Part shown: positions 55,149 to 63,125 of the stretch, in pieces
How positions within the stretch are numbered: the stretch's first letter is position 1
Layout: every line of letters begins with the position of its first letter
Assembly (NCBI RefSeq): GCF_963517015.1
Contig: NZ_CAUQDV010000001.1
Coordinates: forward strand, 1,990,001-2,054,000
DNA: 64,000 nt
From: an uncultured Devosia sp.
Lineage (GTDB): Bacteria; Pseudomonadota; Alphaproteobacteria; Rhizobiales; Devosiaceae
Direction of reading: 5' to 3'
Translations under genes and position numbers: made by a program
The notes under the pieces: generated by a model
The model's input: only the letters and a program-made list of their open reading frames with translations
What the model was told of the DNA's origin: nothing
Databases searched by the model: none

Positions 55149-55900
55149 CAGGATCGTCCGGCGGTGGCCGCGAACAGGGCGATCGCGGCAGCATTGGAAA
55201 CGTTGAGCGACTTGATCGGGCCGGGCATGTCGAGCTTGACCATTTCGTCGCACAGTTCACGGGTGCGCTGGCGCAGGCCCTTGCCTTCCGCGCCCATGAC
55301 GATGGCTAGTGGCTGATCGCCCGAACGCGGCTTGAGCTGAAGTTCGGATTCAGAATCAAAGCCCAGCACCAACATGCCGCGATCCTTGAGCTTTTGCAGC
55401 GCGTCGCCGAGATTGCGAACCTCGATCATGGGCACCAGATCGAGCGCGCCCGAGGCGGACTTGGCCATGACGCCGGTCTCGCGCGGGGAGTGGCGGGCGG
55501 TGGTGATGACGGCATCGGCGCCAAAGGCGCAGGCCGTACGCAGGATGGCGCCGACATTGTGCGGATCGGTGATCTGGTCGAGCACGACGACAAGCTTGAG
55601 CGGCTTGATGTCATCGAGGCCGAAGCGGCTGACCGGATCGACTTCGAGCGCGGCGCCCTGGTGCACGGCCTCGTCGCCGAGCAGGCGATCGAGTTCCTTG
55701 GGCGTGGTCTCCTTGATGGTGACCTTGCCGATCTCGCCAGTCTCCTTGAGGCGCATCAGCGCGTTTGGCGTGGCCAGCAGAACCTTCTTGATGCGGTTCT
55801 TGTTGTCCAGCGCAGCGCGCACGGTATGCAGGCCATAGAGATAGACCGGACCGGTATCGGGATCGTATTTCGGCTTGGGCGGGAATTTGTTGAAGCTCAT
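55148..55900 (-). CDS. rlmB: 23S rRNA (guanosine-2'-O-)-methyltransferase RlmB
   Basis: A 250-residue SPOUT (TrmH-family) enzyme. An N-terminal substrate-binding domain (VYLYGLHTVRAALDNKNR) is followed by the knot with motif 1 VLDQITDPHNVGAILRTACAFG, motif 2 IVMGAEGKGLRQ and motif 3 IKSLNVSNAAAIALF. It methylates G2251 of 23S rRNA using SAM. The start is the Met of MSFNKFPPKP; the longer open frame upstream is not conserved. Confidence 0.93.
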   Translation of the reverse strand: MSFNKFPPKPKYDPDTGPVYLYGLHTVRAALDNKNRIKKVLLATPNALMRLKETGEIGKVTIKETTPKELDRLLGDEAVHQGAALEVDPVSRFGLDDIKPLKLVVVLDQITDPHNVGAILRTACAFGADAVITTARHSPRETGVMAKSASGALDLVPMIEVRNLGDALQKLKDRGMLVLGFDSESELQLKPRSGDQPLAIVMGAEGKGLRQRTRELCDEMVKLDMPGPIKSLNVSNAAAIALFAATAGRS

Positions 55901-56043
55901 GGCGGAGGCGTAGCCTCTTTGCGGCAAACCGGCAAGCGGGTCCGGGGGGAATGCCGCACAATGGTTTGCTAACCACCGAGCGAGAGATACGGAACAGTAC
56001 GTATGCTTTTGCGTTAAGGCGGCACATTGCATGGGAGCGCCTG

Positions 56044-56286
56044 GTGTCCGTTGATCCTGATCTCGACTCGCGACTTCAGAAATCTGCGCGGATGCTGCGT
56101 GGTTGGGACTGGATGACGATTGTCTCAACACGCCGCACCGAGGCCGTCGATATTCTCAGGGAAGAGGCGCGGTTTCTGGTGAAACTGGGGCTCAACAACA
56201 AGCCCAATGCCTTAAGGATCGGCCGGTTGATCGTGGCCTACCGACGCCTGATCGATTTGCTCGAACAGAGCATGGCGCGTCGCTGA
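56044..56286 (+). CDS. Small hypothetical protein (80 aa)
   Basis: A probable gene with start GTG eight bases after GGAG, encoding SVDPDLDSRLQKSARMLRG, WDWMTIVSTRRTEAVDILRE and a basic helical end RIGRLIVAYRRLIDLLEQS. A start at 55951 would add 31 residues of unusual composition. All-helical and soluble; no family recognised. It ends 45 bases before tRNA-Tyr on the other strand. Confidence 0.55.
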   Translation: MSVDPDLDSRLQKSARMLRGWDWMTIVSTRRTEAVDILREEARFLVKLGLNNKPNALRIGRLIVAYRRLIDLLEQSMARR

Positions 56287-56331
56287 CAGCGTCCTGGCTG
56301 TTCGCATTCTGCCATGTTCGGGGGAGGACGA

Positions 56332-56416
56332 TGGTGGAGGGGACTGGATTCGAACCAGTGTACGCTAAGCGGTCAGATTTACAGTCTGATGGATTTAACC
56401 ACTCTCCCACCCCTCC
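56332..56416 (-). tRNA. tRNA-Tyr (anticodon GUA)
   Basis: An 85-nt class II tRNA with encoded CCA: acceptor GGAGGGG/CCCCTCC, anticodon stem CAGA/TCTG with loop CTGTAAA (anticodon GTA at 56380-56382), a long variable arm and the T arm TGG-TTCGAAT-CCA. Confidence 0.96.
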
Positions 56417-56854
56417 ACAACAACGTCGCTTGGGTAGGAAACGAAGCGCCGGGGCGTTTCGTCGGGCGGTTTATGGTGGTCTGGTGACAGAGTGTCAACT
56501 CCCCTCGCAGGCTTGCTGAAAAGAAAATGTCATGACCTGTGCAAAATTGCCGCCAGGCAGGCACTTAGCTTGAAGAGTTCGGATCTTGCTGCGCCGCGTG
56601 GCGAGCATCTGCTCAAATCAACGGCAAATGTGCATGGAAGTGTTGAGAGTTTCGCATGGAACGGGGGCGAAGAGTCGTGGCTTACTGACATCGCGGCAGT
56701 TCACTCTGCAATCGGCACAGAAGGCGGCCAGTCACCAAAATAACTCAATTTTGACGCGTTTCGCCACGCGTGAGGCCCATAGGTGCCCCGGTCATCCTGT
56801 CGAAGGTAACGCCTCCGTGATGGAAAGCCGAAACTGATTGCGAGGCCGTGCAGC
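56417..56854. other. Intergenic region without a convincing gene
   Basis: 438 bases between tRNA-Tyr and the zinc-ribbon gene. Short ORFs are present but have no protein-like sequence or ribosome-binding sites. An ACGCG-type dyad at about 56754-56771 is the only structure noticed. It may hold an unrecognised small RNA. Confidence 0.5.
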
Positions 56855-57571
56855 ATGACTATCTCTACCCGCTATACGCTCAACCCAGCAGTCGGCGATC
56901 CGAGAGACTGGAGCTTCACCTGGGGACTGCACGACGACGTCAGGCTCGAAAGTTGCTGCGATTTCTGCGGCCAAAGCGAGCAAAGGATGACCTACCAGGT
57001 CGCGCGTGGCGCTGACGAGATGTGGGTCTGCCAGCGCTGTGTCGGGCGCTATCCGATCAGCGGGGCAGTGAATGGTCAGGCTCTCGATCTGCGCGAGGCG
57101 CGAGACCATGTGCATGGATTGACCGCCCGTCTCAAGCAACGCACCTGCTATGACATCATCCGCCAGGTACAGGTGCTCAGCAGCGATCCCGCGCTTGAGG
57201 AGGTTCTGGTCTATTTCGATCGCAATCTGATGTTGTCGCCGCAAAGGGCTGCGCTGCTGTTTGCCGCGTTGCCGCAGTTGGCCGAGCGGGTGGATGTGCG
57301 AATCTTTGAAATCCAGACGCGCAGCAAGGCGCATCAGGAAGAATTCGGCGCAATGGACGATGCGGCGCGCATGCTGGTCTGGCCGGCCCTTTCAGCGCAG
57401 CAGTGGCGACGGCTGGCGTCGCTCGGGCACGCGCCGTCAAGTGCAGTGACCAAACGCGGGCGATTGCGCCCTGAGTTCCAGATCGAGTTGACCGGCTCAC
57501 GCATGTCTGCCCTGACCGCACCGGCAGAACCGCATCGTCTCGAAGAAAAACTATTAAAGCCAGTTATTTAG
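56855..57571 (+). CDS. Hypothetical protein with N-terminal zinc ribbon (238 aa)
   Basis: A 238-residue cytoplasmic protein. Residues about 34-60 contain CCDFCGQ and VCQRC, a likely four-cysteine zinc ribbon. The following part is helical (LDLREARDHVHGLTARLKQR, DPALEEVLVYFDRNLMLSPQ), and the C-terminus has LSAQQWRRLASLGH and FQIELTGSR. Family unknown to me. The gene stands alone between tRNA-Tyr and the exopolysaccharide locus. Confidence 0.7.
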   Translation: MTISTRYTLNPAVGDPRDWSFTWGLHDDVRLESCCDFCGQSEQRMTYQVARGADEMWVCQRCVGRYPISGAVNGQALDLREARDHVHGLTARLKQRTCYDIIRQVQVLSSDPALEEVLVYFDRNLMLSPQRAALLFAALPQLAERVDVRIFEIQTRSKAHQEEFGAMDDAARMLVWPALSAQQWRRLASLGHAPSSAVTKRGRLRPEFQIELTGSRMSALTAPAEPHRLEEKLLKPVI

Positions 57572-57679
57572 CGATTTCAAACCCGGCGGCTGTTGCCGGG
57601 AAAACCTGCGGCTCTGCCCCATTGCGGGCGTGATCGCCCTCAACGATCCTGTCATCGTGATCAGACGCAAGGATGGGAT

Positions 57680-58900
57680 ATGAATCTCGCGCCAAACCAC
57701 ATCCGATCCCTGGCTGTTGCCAGCGCAATCTCCCTGATGCTGACCGGGCAGCTGCTGTCGGCAGAGCCCTATCTGCTGGGCATTTCCGACAAGCTCACGA
57801 TCAAGGTCGTGCAGTGGAAAGCCGCCGAGTCGACATTCGAGGAATGGACCGCGCTGGGCGGCGACTATGTGGTGGGTGCGGACGGCAATGTTAATTTCCC
57901 CATGGTGGGGTCGAGGGAAGGGGCCGGGCGCACGAGCGCCGATCTGGCCACGGATCTCGGCACCGCGCTGCAGCAGACGCTTGGCTTGACCACGGCGCCG
58001 ACGGTGACGGTGGAAGTGGCCACCTACGGTCCGATCTATGTCTCGGGCGATGTGGCAGCCCCGGGCGAGTATGCCTTTGCGCCCAATCTCAATGTGGTCA
58101 AGGCCCTGGCCCTTGCAGGGGGCGAGCGGCGCAGCGCCGAGGGTTCGGCCCGGCCCGAGAAGGAAATGCTGTCGACCGCCGGCGCGCTTGATGTGTTGCA
58201 GGACGAATATAACCGGCTGCTGGTGCGCCGTGCACGCCTCGATGCCGAACTGGCTGGGCAGGCGGAGATCGCGGTGCCGCCAGAGCTTGAAGGCCATCCT
58301 GACGTTGACGCCTTGGTGGCGGCCGAGACTGCCATCCTCAGCGCTCAGACCCGTCAGGCCGATGCGCAGACCACCTCGCTGGCCGATCAGGTGGGTCTGC
58401 TGAACAGCCAGATCGAAGCTTTCGGACAGAAACAGACCAGTACGGAGACGCAGCTGGTGTCTGCCCGTGAGCAGCTCAACAAGGTAACGGCCCTGTCGGA
58501 CGATGGGCTGGCTCTGTCCTCCCGCGTGGCGTCGCTGCAGACCAATGTAGCGGACCTGGAGTCCCGGCTTCTCGACACCGAGACCGCAAATCTGCAGGCG
58601 CAGCAGGATATTGCCGAGGCCAATCGCGAACAGACGCGCATTGCCGACCAGCGCATCTCGGACCTGTCACTGGAGCGCCAGACCGTGGATGGGCAGATCG
58701 GCGCACTGGCGCTCAAGATCGCCACGCAGCAGGGCCTGGTACAGGAGGCCGCGCTCTATACCGGGGTGGCTGTCGCTGGCGATAGCGCCCCAACCTACAC
58801 CTACACGATTATTCGCGGCGGCGAGGAAATCGCCGCCGAATCCGCCACGCCGCTGATTGCCGGCGACGTGGTCATGGCGCGCCTGCAGCTGGCGCAGTGA
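57680..58900 (+). CDS. Polysaccharide export protein (ExoF/OMA-like)
   Basis: A 406-residue exported protein. The signal peptide (SLAVASAISLMLTGQLLSA) precedes the Poly_export domain: YLLGISDKLTIKVVQWKAAE, GDYVVGADGNVNFPMVG and the SLBB-type part YGPIYVSGDVAAPGEYAFAP. A long coiled coil covers about 165-350. This arrangement is that of ExoF of succinoglycan synthesis. It probably forms the outer-membrane or periplasmic part of exopolysaccharide export. It is followed after 11 bases by the GH16 gene. Confidence 0.88.
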   Translation: MNLAPNHIRSLAVASAISLMLTGQLLSAEPYLLGISDKLTIKVVQWKAAESTFEEWTALGGDYVVGADGNVNFPMVGSREGAGRTSADLATDLGTALQQTLGLTTAPTVTVEVATYGPIYVSGDVAAPGEYAFAPNLNVVKALALAGGERRSAEGSARPEKEMLSTAGALDVLQDEYNRLLVRRARLDAELAGQAEIAVPPELEGHPDVDALVAAETAILSAQTRQADAQTTSLADQVGLLNSQIEAFGQKQTSTETQLVSAREQLNKVTALSDDGLALSSRVASLQTNVADLESRLLDTETANLQAQQDIAEANREQTRIADQRISDLSLERQTVDGQIGALALKIATQQGLVQEAALYTGVAVAGDSAPTYTYTIIRGGEEIAAESATPLIAGDVVMARLQLAQ

Positions 58901-58911
58901 GGAGCCTGCAA

Positions 58912-59676
58912 ATGAAGAAGATTTTGTGTTTAGCCGCCTTGGCGCTGACCTCTCCCGCAATGGCGCAGGAGGCTTTTTTCGACGACTTCGATCGGCTGGA
59001 TTCGGCTCGCTGGTATGTGTCGGATGGCTGGAGCAATGGCGCCCATCAGAATTGTACGTGGTCGGGCAGCCAGGTCACGGCCAGCAACGGAAGCCTCAAG
59101 GTGGGTTTTGCGCCAGTGCCCAAGGGCGAGCGTCAACACAGCTGCGGCGAAATCCAGACCAAGCAGGCCTATGGCTACGGTACCTACGAAGCCCGGCTCA
59201 AGACGCCCTCCGGCTCGGGGCTGAATGCTGCCTTTTTCACCTATATCGGCCCGCAACAAAGCAAGCCGCATGACGAGATCGACTTCGAGATCCTGCTCAA
59301 AGACACCAGCAAGGTCGAGACAACGACATTCGTCAACGGCAAGAGCGGCGACGGCGAGTTGGGCAGCGGACAGTCCCACGATCTGCCTCAGCCCTCGGAC
59401 CAGGATTTCGTGCATTTCGCCTTCACCTGGGAACCCGACGAGCTGCGCTACTACATCAATGGCGAGCTGGTCCGCACCATGGACACGCCGACCACCATCC
59501 CGAGCAATCCGCAGCGCATATTCTTCAGCCTGTGGGGCACCGACACCTTGAGCGACTGGATGGGCGCTTTCGATCCCGTCACTGCGCCCATCGCCATGGA
59601 GGTGGATTGGGTGGGTTTCACCCCGCAGGGCGAGGATTGCGCCTTCGATGCCTCCATTCTCTGCCAGACCAACTAA
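58912..59676 (+). CDS. GH16-family glycanase (ExoK-like)
   Basis: A 254-residue secreted enzyme with a signal peptide (MKKILCLAALAL...AMA|QEA). The catalytic motif is DEIDFEIL, with Glu122, Asp124 and Glu126. Other landmarks are GYGTYEARLKTPSGSG and the WEPDELRYYINGELVR strand. Its closest functional analogue is ExoK, which trims nascent succinoglycan. In the exo operon it would set polymer length, or release polymer from the surface. Confidence 0.9.
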   Translation: MKKILCLAALALTSPAMAQEAFFDDFDRLDSARWYVSDGWSNGAHQNCTWSGSQVTASNGSLKVGFAPVPKGERQHSCGEIQTKQAYGYGTYEARLKTPSGSGLNAAFFTYIGPQQSKPHDEIDFEILLKDTSKVETTTFVNGKSGDGELGSGQSHDLPQPSDQDFVHFAFTWEPDELRYYINGELVRTMDTPTTIPSNPQRIFFSLWGTDTLSDWMGAFDPVTAPIAMEVDWVGFTPQGEDCAFDASILCQTN

Positions 59677-59689
59677 GTAAGGACCACTG

Positions 59690-60583
59690 ATGAAGCTCGT
59701 ATTCTTTCGCGGCAAGGTGCCGAACTTCGGAGATGAACTAAACCTCCATGTCTGGCCGGCTTTACTGCCGAAGGGCTTCCTGGACGAAGACGAGAGCGAG
59801 CTTTTCGTCGGTATCGGTTCGATCATCGGCGACCATCTCAATCCCAAATCGCGGAAGTATGTGATGGGGTCAGGTTATGCCGGCTATATGGGCCTTCCCG
59901 ATGTGCATGACGGCACGTGGGACATCCGCTTCCTGCGCGGTCCCAATACGGCGCGTACACTCAAGGTCGATCCGAAGCTCTCGATCTGCGACAGCGCCGT
60001 TCTCCTCCGCGCGATGGACTTGCCGCCACCGGAACACAGCACCGGCATCGCTTTCATGCCGCATTATGAAAGTCTCGAGCGGGGCGACTGGGCTGAAGCC
60101 TGCCGTCTGGCCGGGATGACGCTGATCGATGCGACCGAGCCCGTGGGCAAGGTGCTGAGCCAGATTCAGGGTGCCAAACTGCTGATCACCGAGGCCATGC
60201 ATGGCGCCATTGTTGCCGATGCCCTGCGCACGCCCTGGATCGGCGCCAAGCCGATCTATGGCGGCCACCATCGCAAGTGGCTGGACTGGGCCGGCGCGCT
60301 CGACATCGACGTGCGGCTCAATGATCTCAAGCCGACGAGTGTGCTGGAGTATTACATTGCCCGCACCGGTCGCGGCGGCGAGCTGGGCAAGGTGGGCAAG
60401 TTCAACCGGTCGGCCCTGGCAGGCATTCCAAACCGCATTCTGGTCGGTTCGGCGGCCCGGCATCTGCAGAAGATGGCGACGCTTGAACCGCAGCTCAGCA
60501 GCGATGCGAAGATCGCCGAGGTGACGGAAAAAGCTTTGGCTGCGGTGCATGGATTTGTGCGCGAGCGGCAAGCGGTCGCCTGA
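59690..60583 (+). CDS. Polysaccharide pyruvyl transferase family protein (ExoV-like)
   Basis: A 297-residue cytoplasmic enzyme: opening KLVFFRGKVPNFGDELNLHV, FVGIGSIIGDHLN, MGSGYAGY, and TEAMHGAIVADALRTPWIGA in the C-terminal half. These match the polysaccharide pyruvyl transferase family, in which ExoV adds ketal pyruvate to succinoglycan. It starts 13 bases after the GH16 stop and a strong terminator follows. Acidic modification of the polymer is inferred. Confidence 0.9.
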   Translation: MKLVFFRGKVPNFGDELNLHVWPALLPKGFLDEDESELFVGIGSIIGDHLNPKSRKYVMGSGYAGYMGLPDVHDGTWDIRFLRGPNTARTLKVDPKLSICDSAVLLRAMDLPPPEHSTGIAFMPHYESLERGDWAEACRLAGMTLIDATEPVGKVLSQIQGAKLLITEAMHGAIVADALRTPWIGAKPIYGGHHRKWLDWAGALDIDVRLNDLKPTSVLEYYIARTGRGGELGKVGKFNRSALAGIPNRILVGSAARHLQKMATLEPQLSSDAKIAEVTEKALAAVHGFVRERQAVA

Positions 60584-60607
60584 GGCCCGACAATTCGAAC
60601 GAGAAGG

Positions 60608-60634
60608 ATCCCCGCGCAAGCGGGGATTTTCTTT
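60608..60634. terminator. Convergent terminator in the exo locus
   Basis: A perfect 8-bp stem ATCCCCGC/GCGGGGAT with a GCAA loop, then TTTCTTTT. It lies between the ExoV-like gene and the convergent flippase. Confidence 0.85.
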
Positions 60635-60639
60635 TGGGG

Positions 60640-62121
60640 TCAGCGTCCGCGGCGTTTGACGAAATTGACCATGGTGTAGATGCGTTCGCCACCCAGCAGG
60701 AAGATTACCGAGGCATAGCTCGATGCCGAGGCGCCGATGGTGATGCCGAGGCGCAGCCAGGGATCGGCATTGGTCAGTTCATGCTGCACCCACCAGCCAC
60801 AGGCCCACATGACGCCGGTGGCAAGCGTGGGCAGGGCGAAGGAGCCGAGATAGGCGAAGGCCGAGATGCCGAGCAGGCGGACGACCATATGGACGGTCGG
60901 CAGCCAGACCACGAAATTGAGAATGACCAGCGAAATGCTGAGCGGGACAATGCCCCAGCCGGCGAAGAGGAAGATGTAGAGTACGGTGACGGCCTGCTTG
61001 CCCAGCACGTAGTAGAACCAGAGATCGGCCTGACCCTGGCTGCGGATCAGCGAGGATTGCAGGTTGCCCACCGAGGTCAATACGCCCAGGACGCAAAAGG
61101 CCTGGACGACGGGCACGGCATCGAGCCAATGGCTGCCGAAGGCGAGGGGGATCAGGTCATTGGCAACCAGCGCCAGGCCGGCGAAGACCGGGAAAGCCAC
61201 GACAGAAGATGCGAAAGTGCCGAGCTGATAGGCATCGCGCAACTTGGCTGGCTCGTGCTGCATGGAGGAGAGCAGCGAGTAGGAGACCAGGTTCAGCGCG
61301 CCGGAAATCACGTCGGTCAGGATCTGGAAGATGCGGCGGGCAAAGCCGTAAATGCCCAGCCACGCCGGGCCCAGCAAGGCACCGATCAGCAGTTGGTCGA
61401 GGTTGAGAGTGGTTATGAAGTGGTTACCGGTTGAGAAGAGGCCGAAGGCCTTGAGCTCACCCAAGGCCTTTGGGCTAAAGCGAAACGAGGGGATATAGCG
61501 CGCGGCGATCATGGCACCGATACAGGTGGTAACGGATGCTGCCAGTTGCGAGGCAGCCAGCGCCCAAAGGCCAAGTCCGAGCCAGAGCAGCCCCAGGCAT
61601 ATGATAGCTGCCACCGCCGAAGCGACGGTTGTGCGCAGGGCCAGCATCTTGAACGACATGGTTCGCACCAGCAGCGCATTGGGCACGGCAGCGGCCATGT
61701 CGAAGATGACGCGTGCGGAGATGAAGGGGATGAGCAGCAGGAGGTCGGCCTCGCCCGAAGCGCCAGTGATGAAGGGCGCCGCGACGCAGAGCCCGATGTA
61801 GATCAGTCCCGCTGCGCCAGTGCAGAGCCAGAACACCGTATCGAGATGGGTCTTGGTGATCGCGCCGCGCTGGATCAGGGCCTCGCGAAAGCCGGCCGGA
61901 GCAATGGCGGTGCCCACTGTGGCAATGCTGGCGGCAAAGGCGACGATGCCGAATTCGGTGGGCGACAGCACTCGCGAGGTCGCGAGGAAGACAAGAAAGC
62001 CCAAGGCTGCCGGAGCAAAGCTGCTAACCAGCGACCAGATCGCGCCCTTGATCGCAGCAGAAGCGCGGCCCGTCTTGAGATGATCGAGCCGCGTCGTACC
62101 AGAGTCTGAAGTCGTGGTCAT
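60640..62121 (-). CDS. Polysaccharide flippase (Wzx/ExoT-like)
   Basis: A 493-residue membrane protein of the oligosaccharide flippase family with 12-14 spans. Landmarks are GAIWSLVSSFAPAALGFLVFL, SPTEFGIVAFAASIATVGT, FREALIQRGAI and LIGALLGPAWLGIYGFARRI. It transfers lipid-linked repeat units across the inner membrane. It starts in an ATGA overlap with the glycosyltransferase stop. Confidence 0.92.
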   Translation of the reverse strand: MTTTSDSGTTRLDHLKTGRASAAIKGAIWSLVSSFAPAALGFLVFLATSRVLSPTEFGIVAFAASIATVGTAIAPAGFREALIQRGAITKTHLDTVFWLCTGAAGLIYIGLCVAAPFITGASGEADLLLLIPFISARVIFDMAAAVPNALLVRTMSFKMLALRTTVASAVAAIICLGLLWLGLGLWALAASQLAASVTTCIGAMIAARYIPSFRFSPKALGELKAFGLFSTGNHFITTLNLDQLLIGALLGPAWLGIYGFARRIFQILTDVISGALNLVSYSLLSSMQHEPAKLRDAYQLGTFASSVVAFPVFAGLALVANDLIPLAFGSHWLDAVPVVQAFCVLGVLTSVGNLQSSLIRSQGQADLWFYYVLGKQAVTVLYIFLFAGWGIVPLSISLVILNFVVWLPTVHMVVRLLGISAFAYLGSFALPTLATGVMWACGWWVQHELTNADPWLRLGITIGASASSYASVIFLLGGERIYTMVNFVKRRGR

Positions 62122-63125
62122 GCGCCAGGCGCCGTCCTTCGCATGGTGTCACGCGAGGCGACGAATTTCTGGAATTCGGGGGTCACGCGGCCCAGGGTGC
62201 GGATCATCATGCCGCGCAGGCGCAGCTTGATGGCCTGGGTCTGGCTGACATGAGCCGAAATCTGGGAATCCAGCAGAGCCTTGCCGGCGTTTGTGGCGCG
62301 GATATCTGCAGGTGTTGCAAAGCGCGGGTCGGTCAGGAAGCCCTTGCGCTGGTCATTGGTCGCATCGTCCCAAACCCGGCGGCGCAGGGCCTGGACAGCG
62401 CGCTTGAGATCGAGTTCACGGCGCAGGTATTTTGCGTCGAGCTCGGCATTGCGCGTCGTCTGCTCGCCATTTTCCGCCCAGACCGCCAGCGGTTGCATGG
62501 CGACATAGATCGGCTCGGCGATGGAATAGGTACGCAGGTATTCCTGCAGGGTTGCGGTGCAATTGTACTGGATTTCGAGCGGCGAGACGGCGCGGCGCGA
62601 CCAGAACAGGCCACCATTGGACACGCCAATCCCCGCCAATAGCGACAGGCGGAAATCATCGGCTTGATAGAGGCCATCGGTGAACAGCTCGTCGAGCACG
62701 CCTTCGCGGCCCAGATGCGCCTCGGGCGTCCCGCTGGCATATTCAAAATACTGGTTGCGCAGCACGATCTCGACATTCTGTTCGCGCATCAGCGCAATAT
62801 TGTCGGCGCAGAACTCGGGCAGGATGAAATTGTCATCCTCCACCACGCAGAAAAACTCGGCCCCATGCGGATTGTCGGCGGTAAAGCAGTTGTCGATGTT
62901 GCGCGAGGCAAAGAGCTGCGGCGTGTTGGCGGTATAGTGGATACGCGCATCGCCGATCGCCGTCACCACGGCCTTGGCGGCCTGCTCAGGATCGTCGTCA
63001 TAGACATCGCAGACCCAGTGCGGCCAGGACTGGTCGATCATGGAGTAGAGTGCGCGGCGTAGCGCTTCGGGGCGCTTATAGGTTGGCGTGCGAATATGGA
63101 CGAGGCCGGACTGGTACTCGGACAT
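62118..63125 (-). CDS. Family 2 glycosyltransferase
   Basis: A 335-residue GT-A enzyme: HIRTPTYKRPEALRRAL, a YDDDPEQ motif and the metal-binding VVEDDNFILPEF. It has no membrane span. It would add a sugar to the lipid-linked repeat of the exopolysaccharide. Its first 50 bases overlap the end of the ExoQ-like gene, which is unusually long but supported by both protein ends. Confidence 0.88.
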   Translation of the reverse strand: MSEYQSGLVHIRTPTYKRPEALRRALYSMIDQSWPHWVCDVYDDDPEQAAKAVVTAIGDARIHYTANTPQLFASRNIDNCFTADNPHGAEFFCVVEDDNFILPEFCADNIALMREQNVEIVLRNQYFEYASGTPEAHLGREGVLDELFTDGLYQADDFRLSLLAGIGVSNGGLFWSRRAVSPLEIQYNCTATLQEYLRTYSIAEPIYVAMQPLAVWAENGEQTTRNAELDAKYLRRELDLKRAVQALRRRVWDDATNDQRKGFLTDPRFATPADIRATNAGKALLDSQISAHVSQTQAIKLRLRGMMIRTLGRVTPEFQKFVASRDTMRRTAPGA

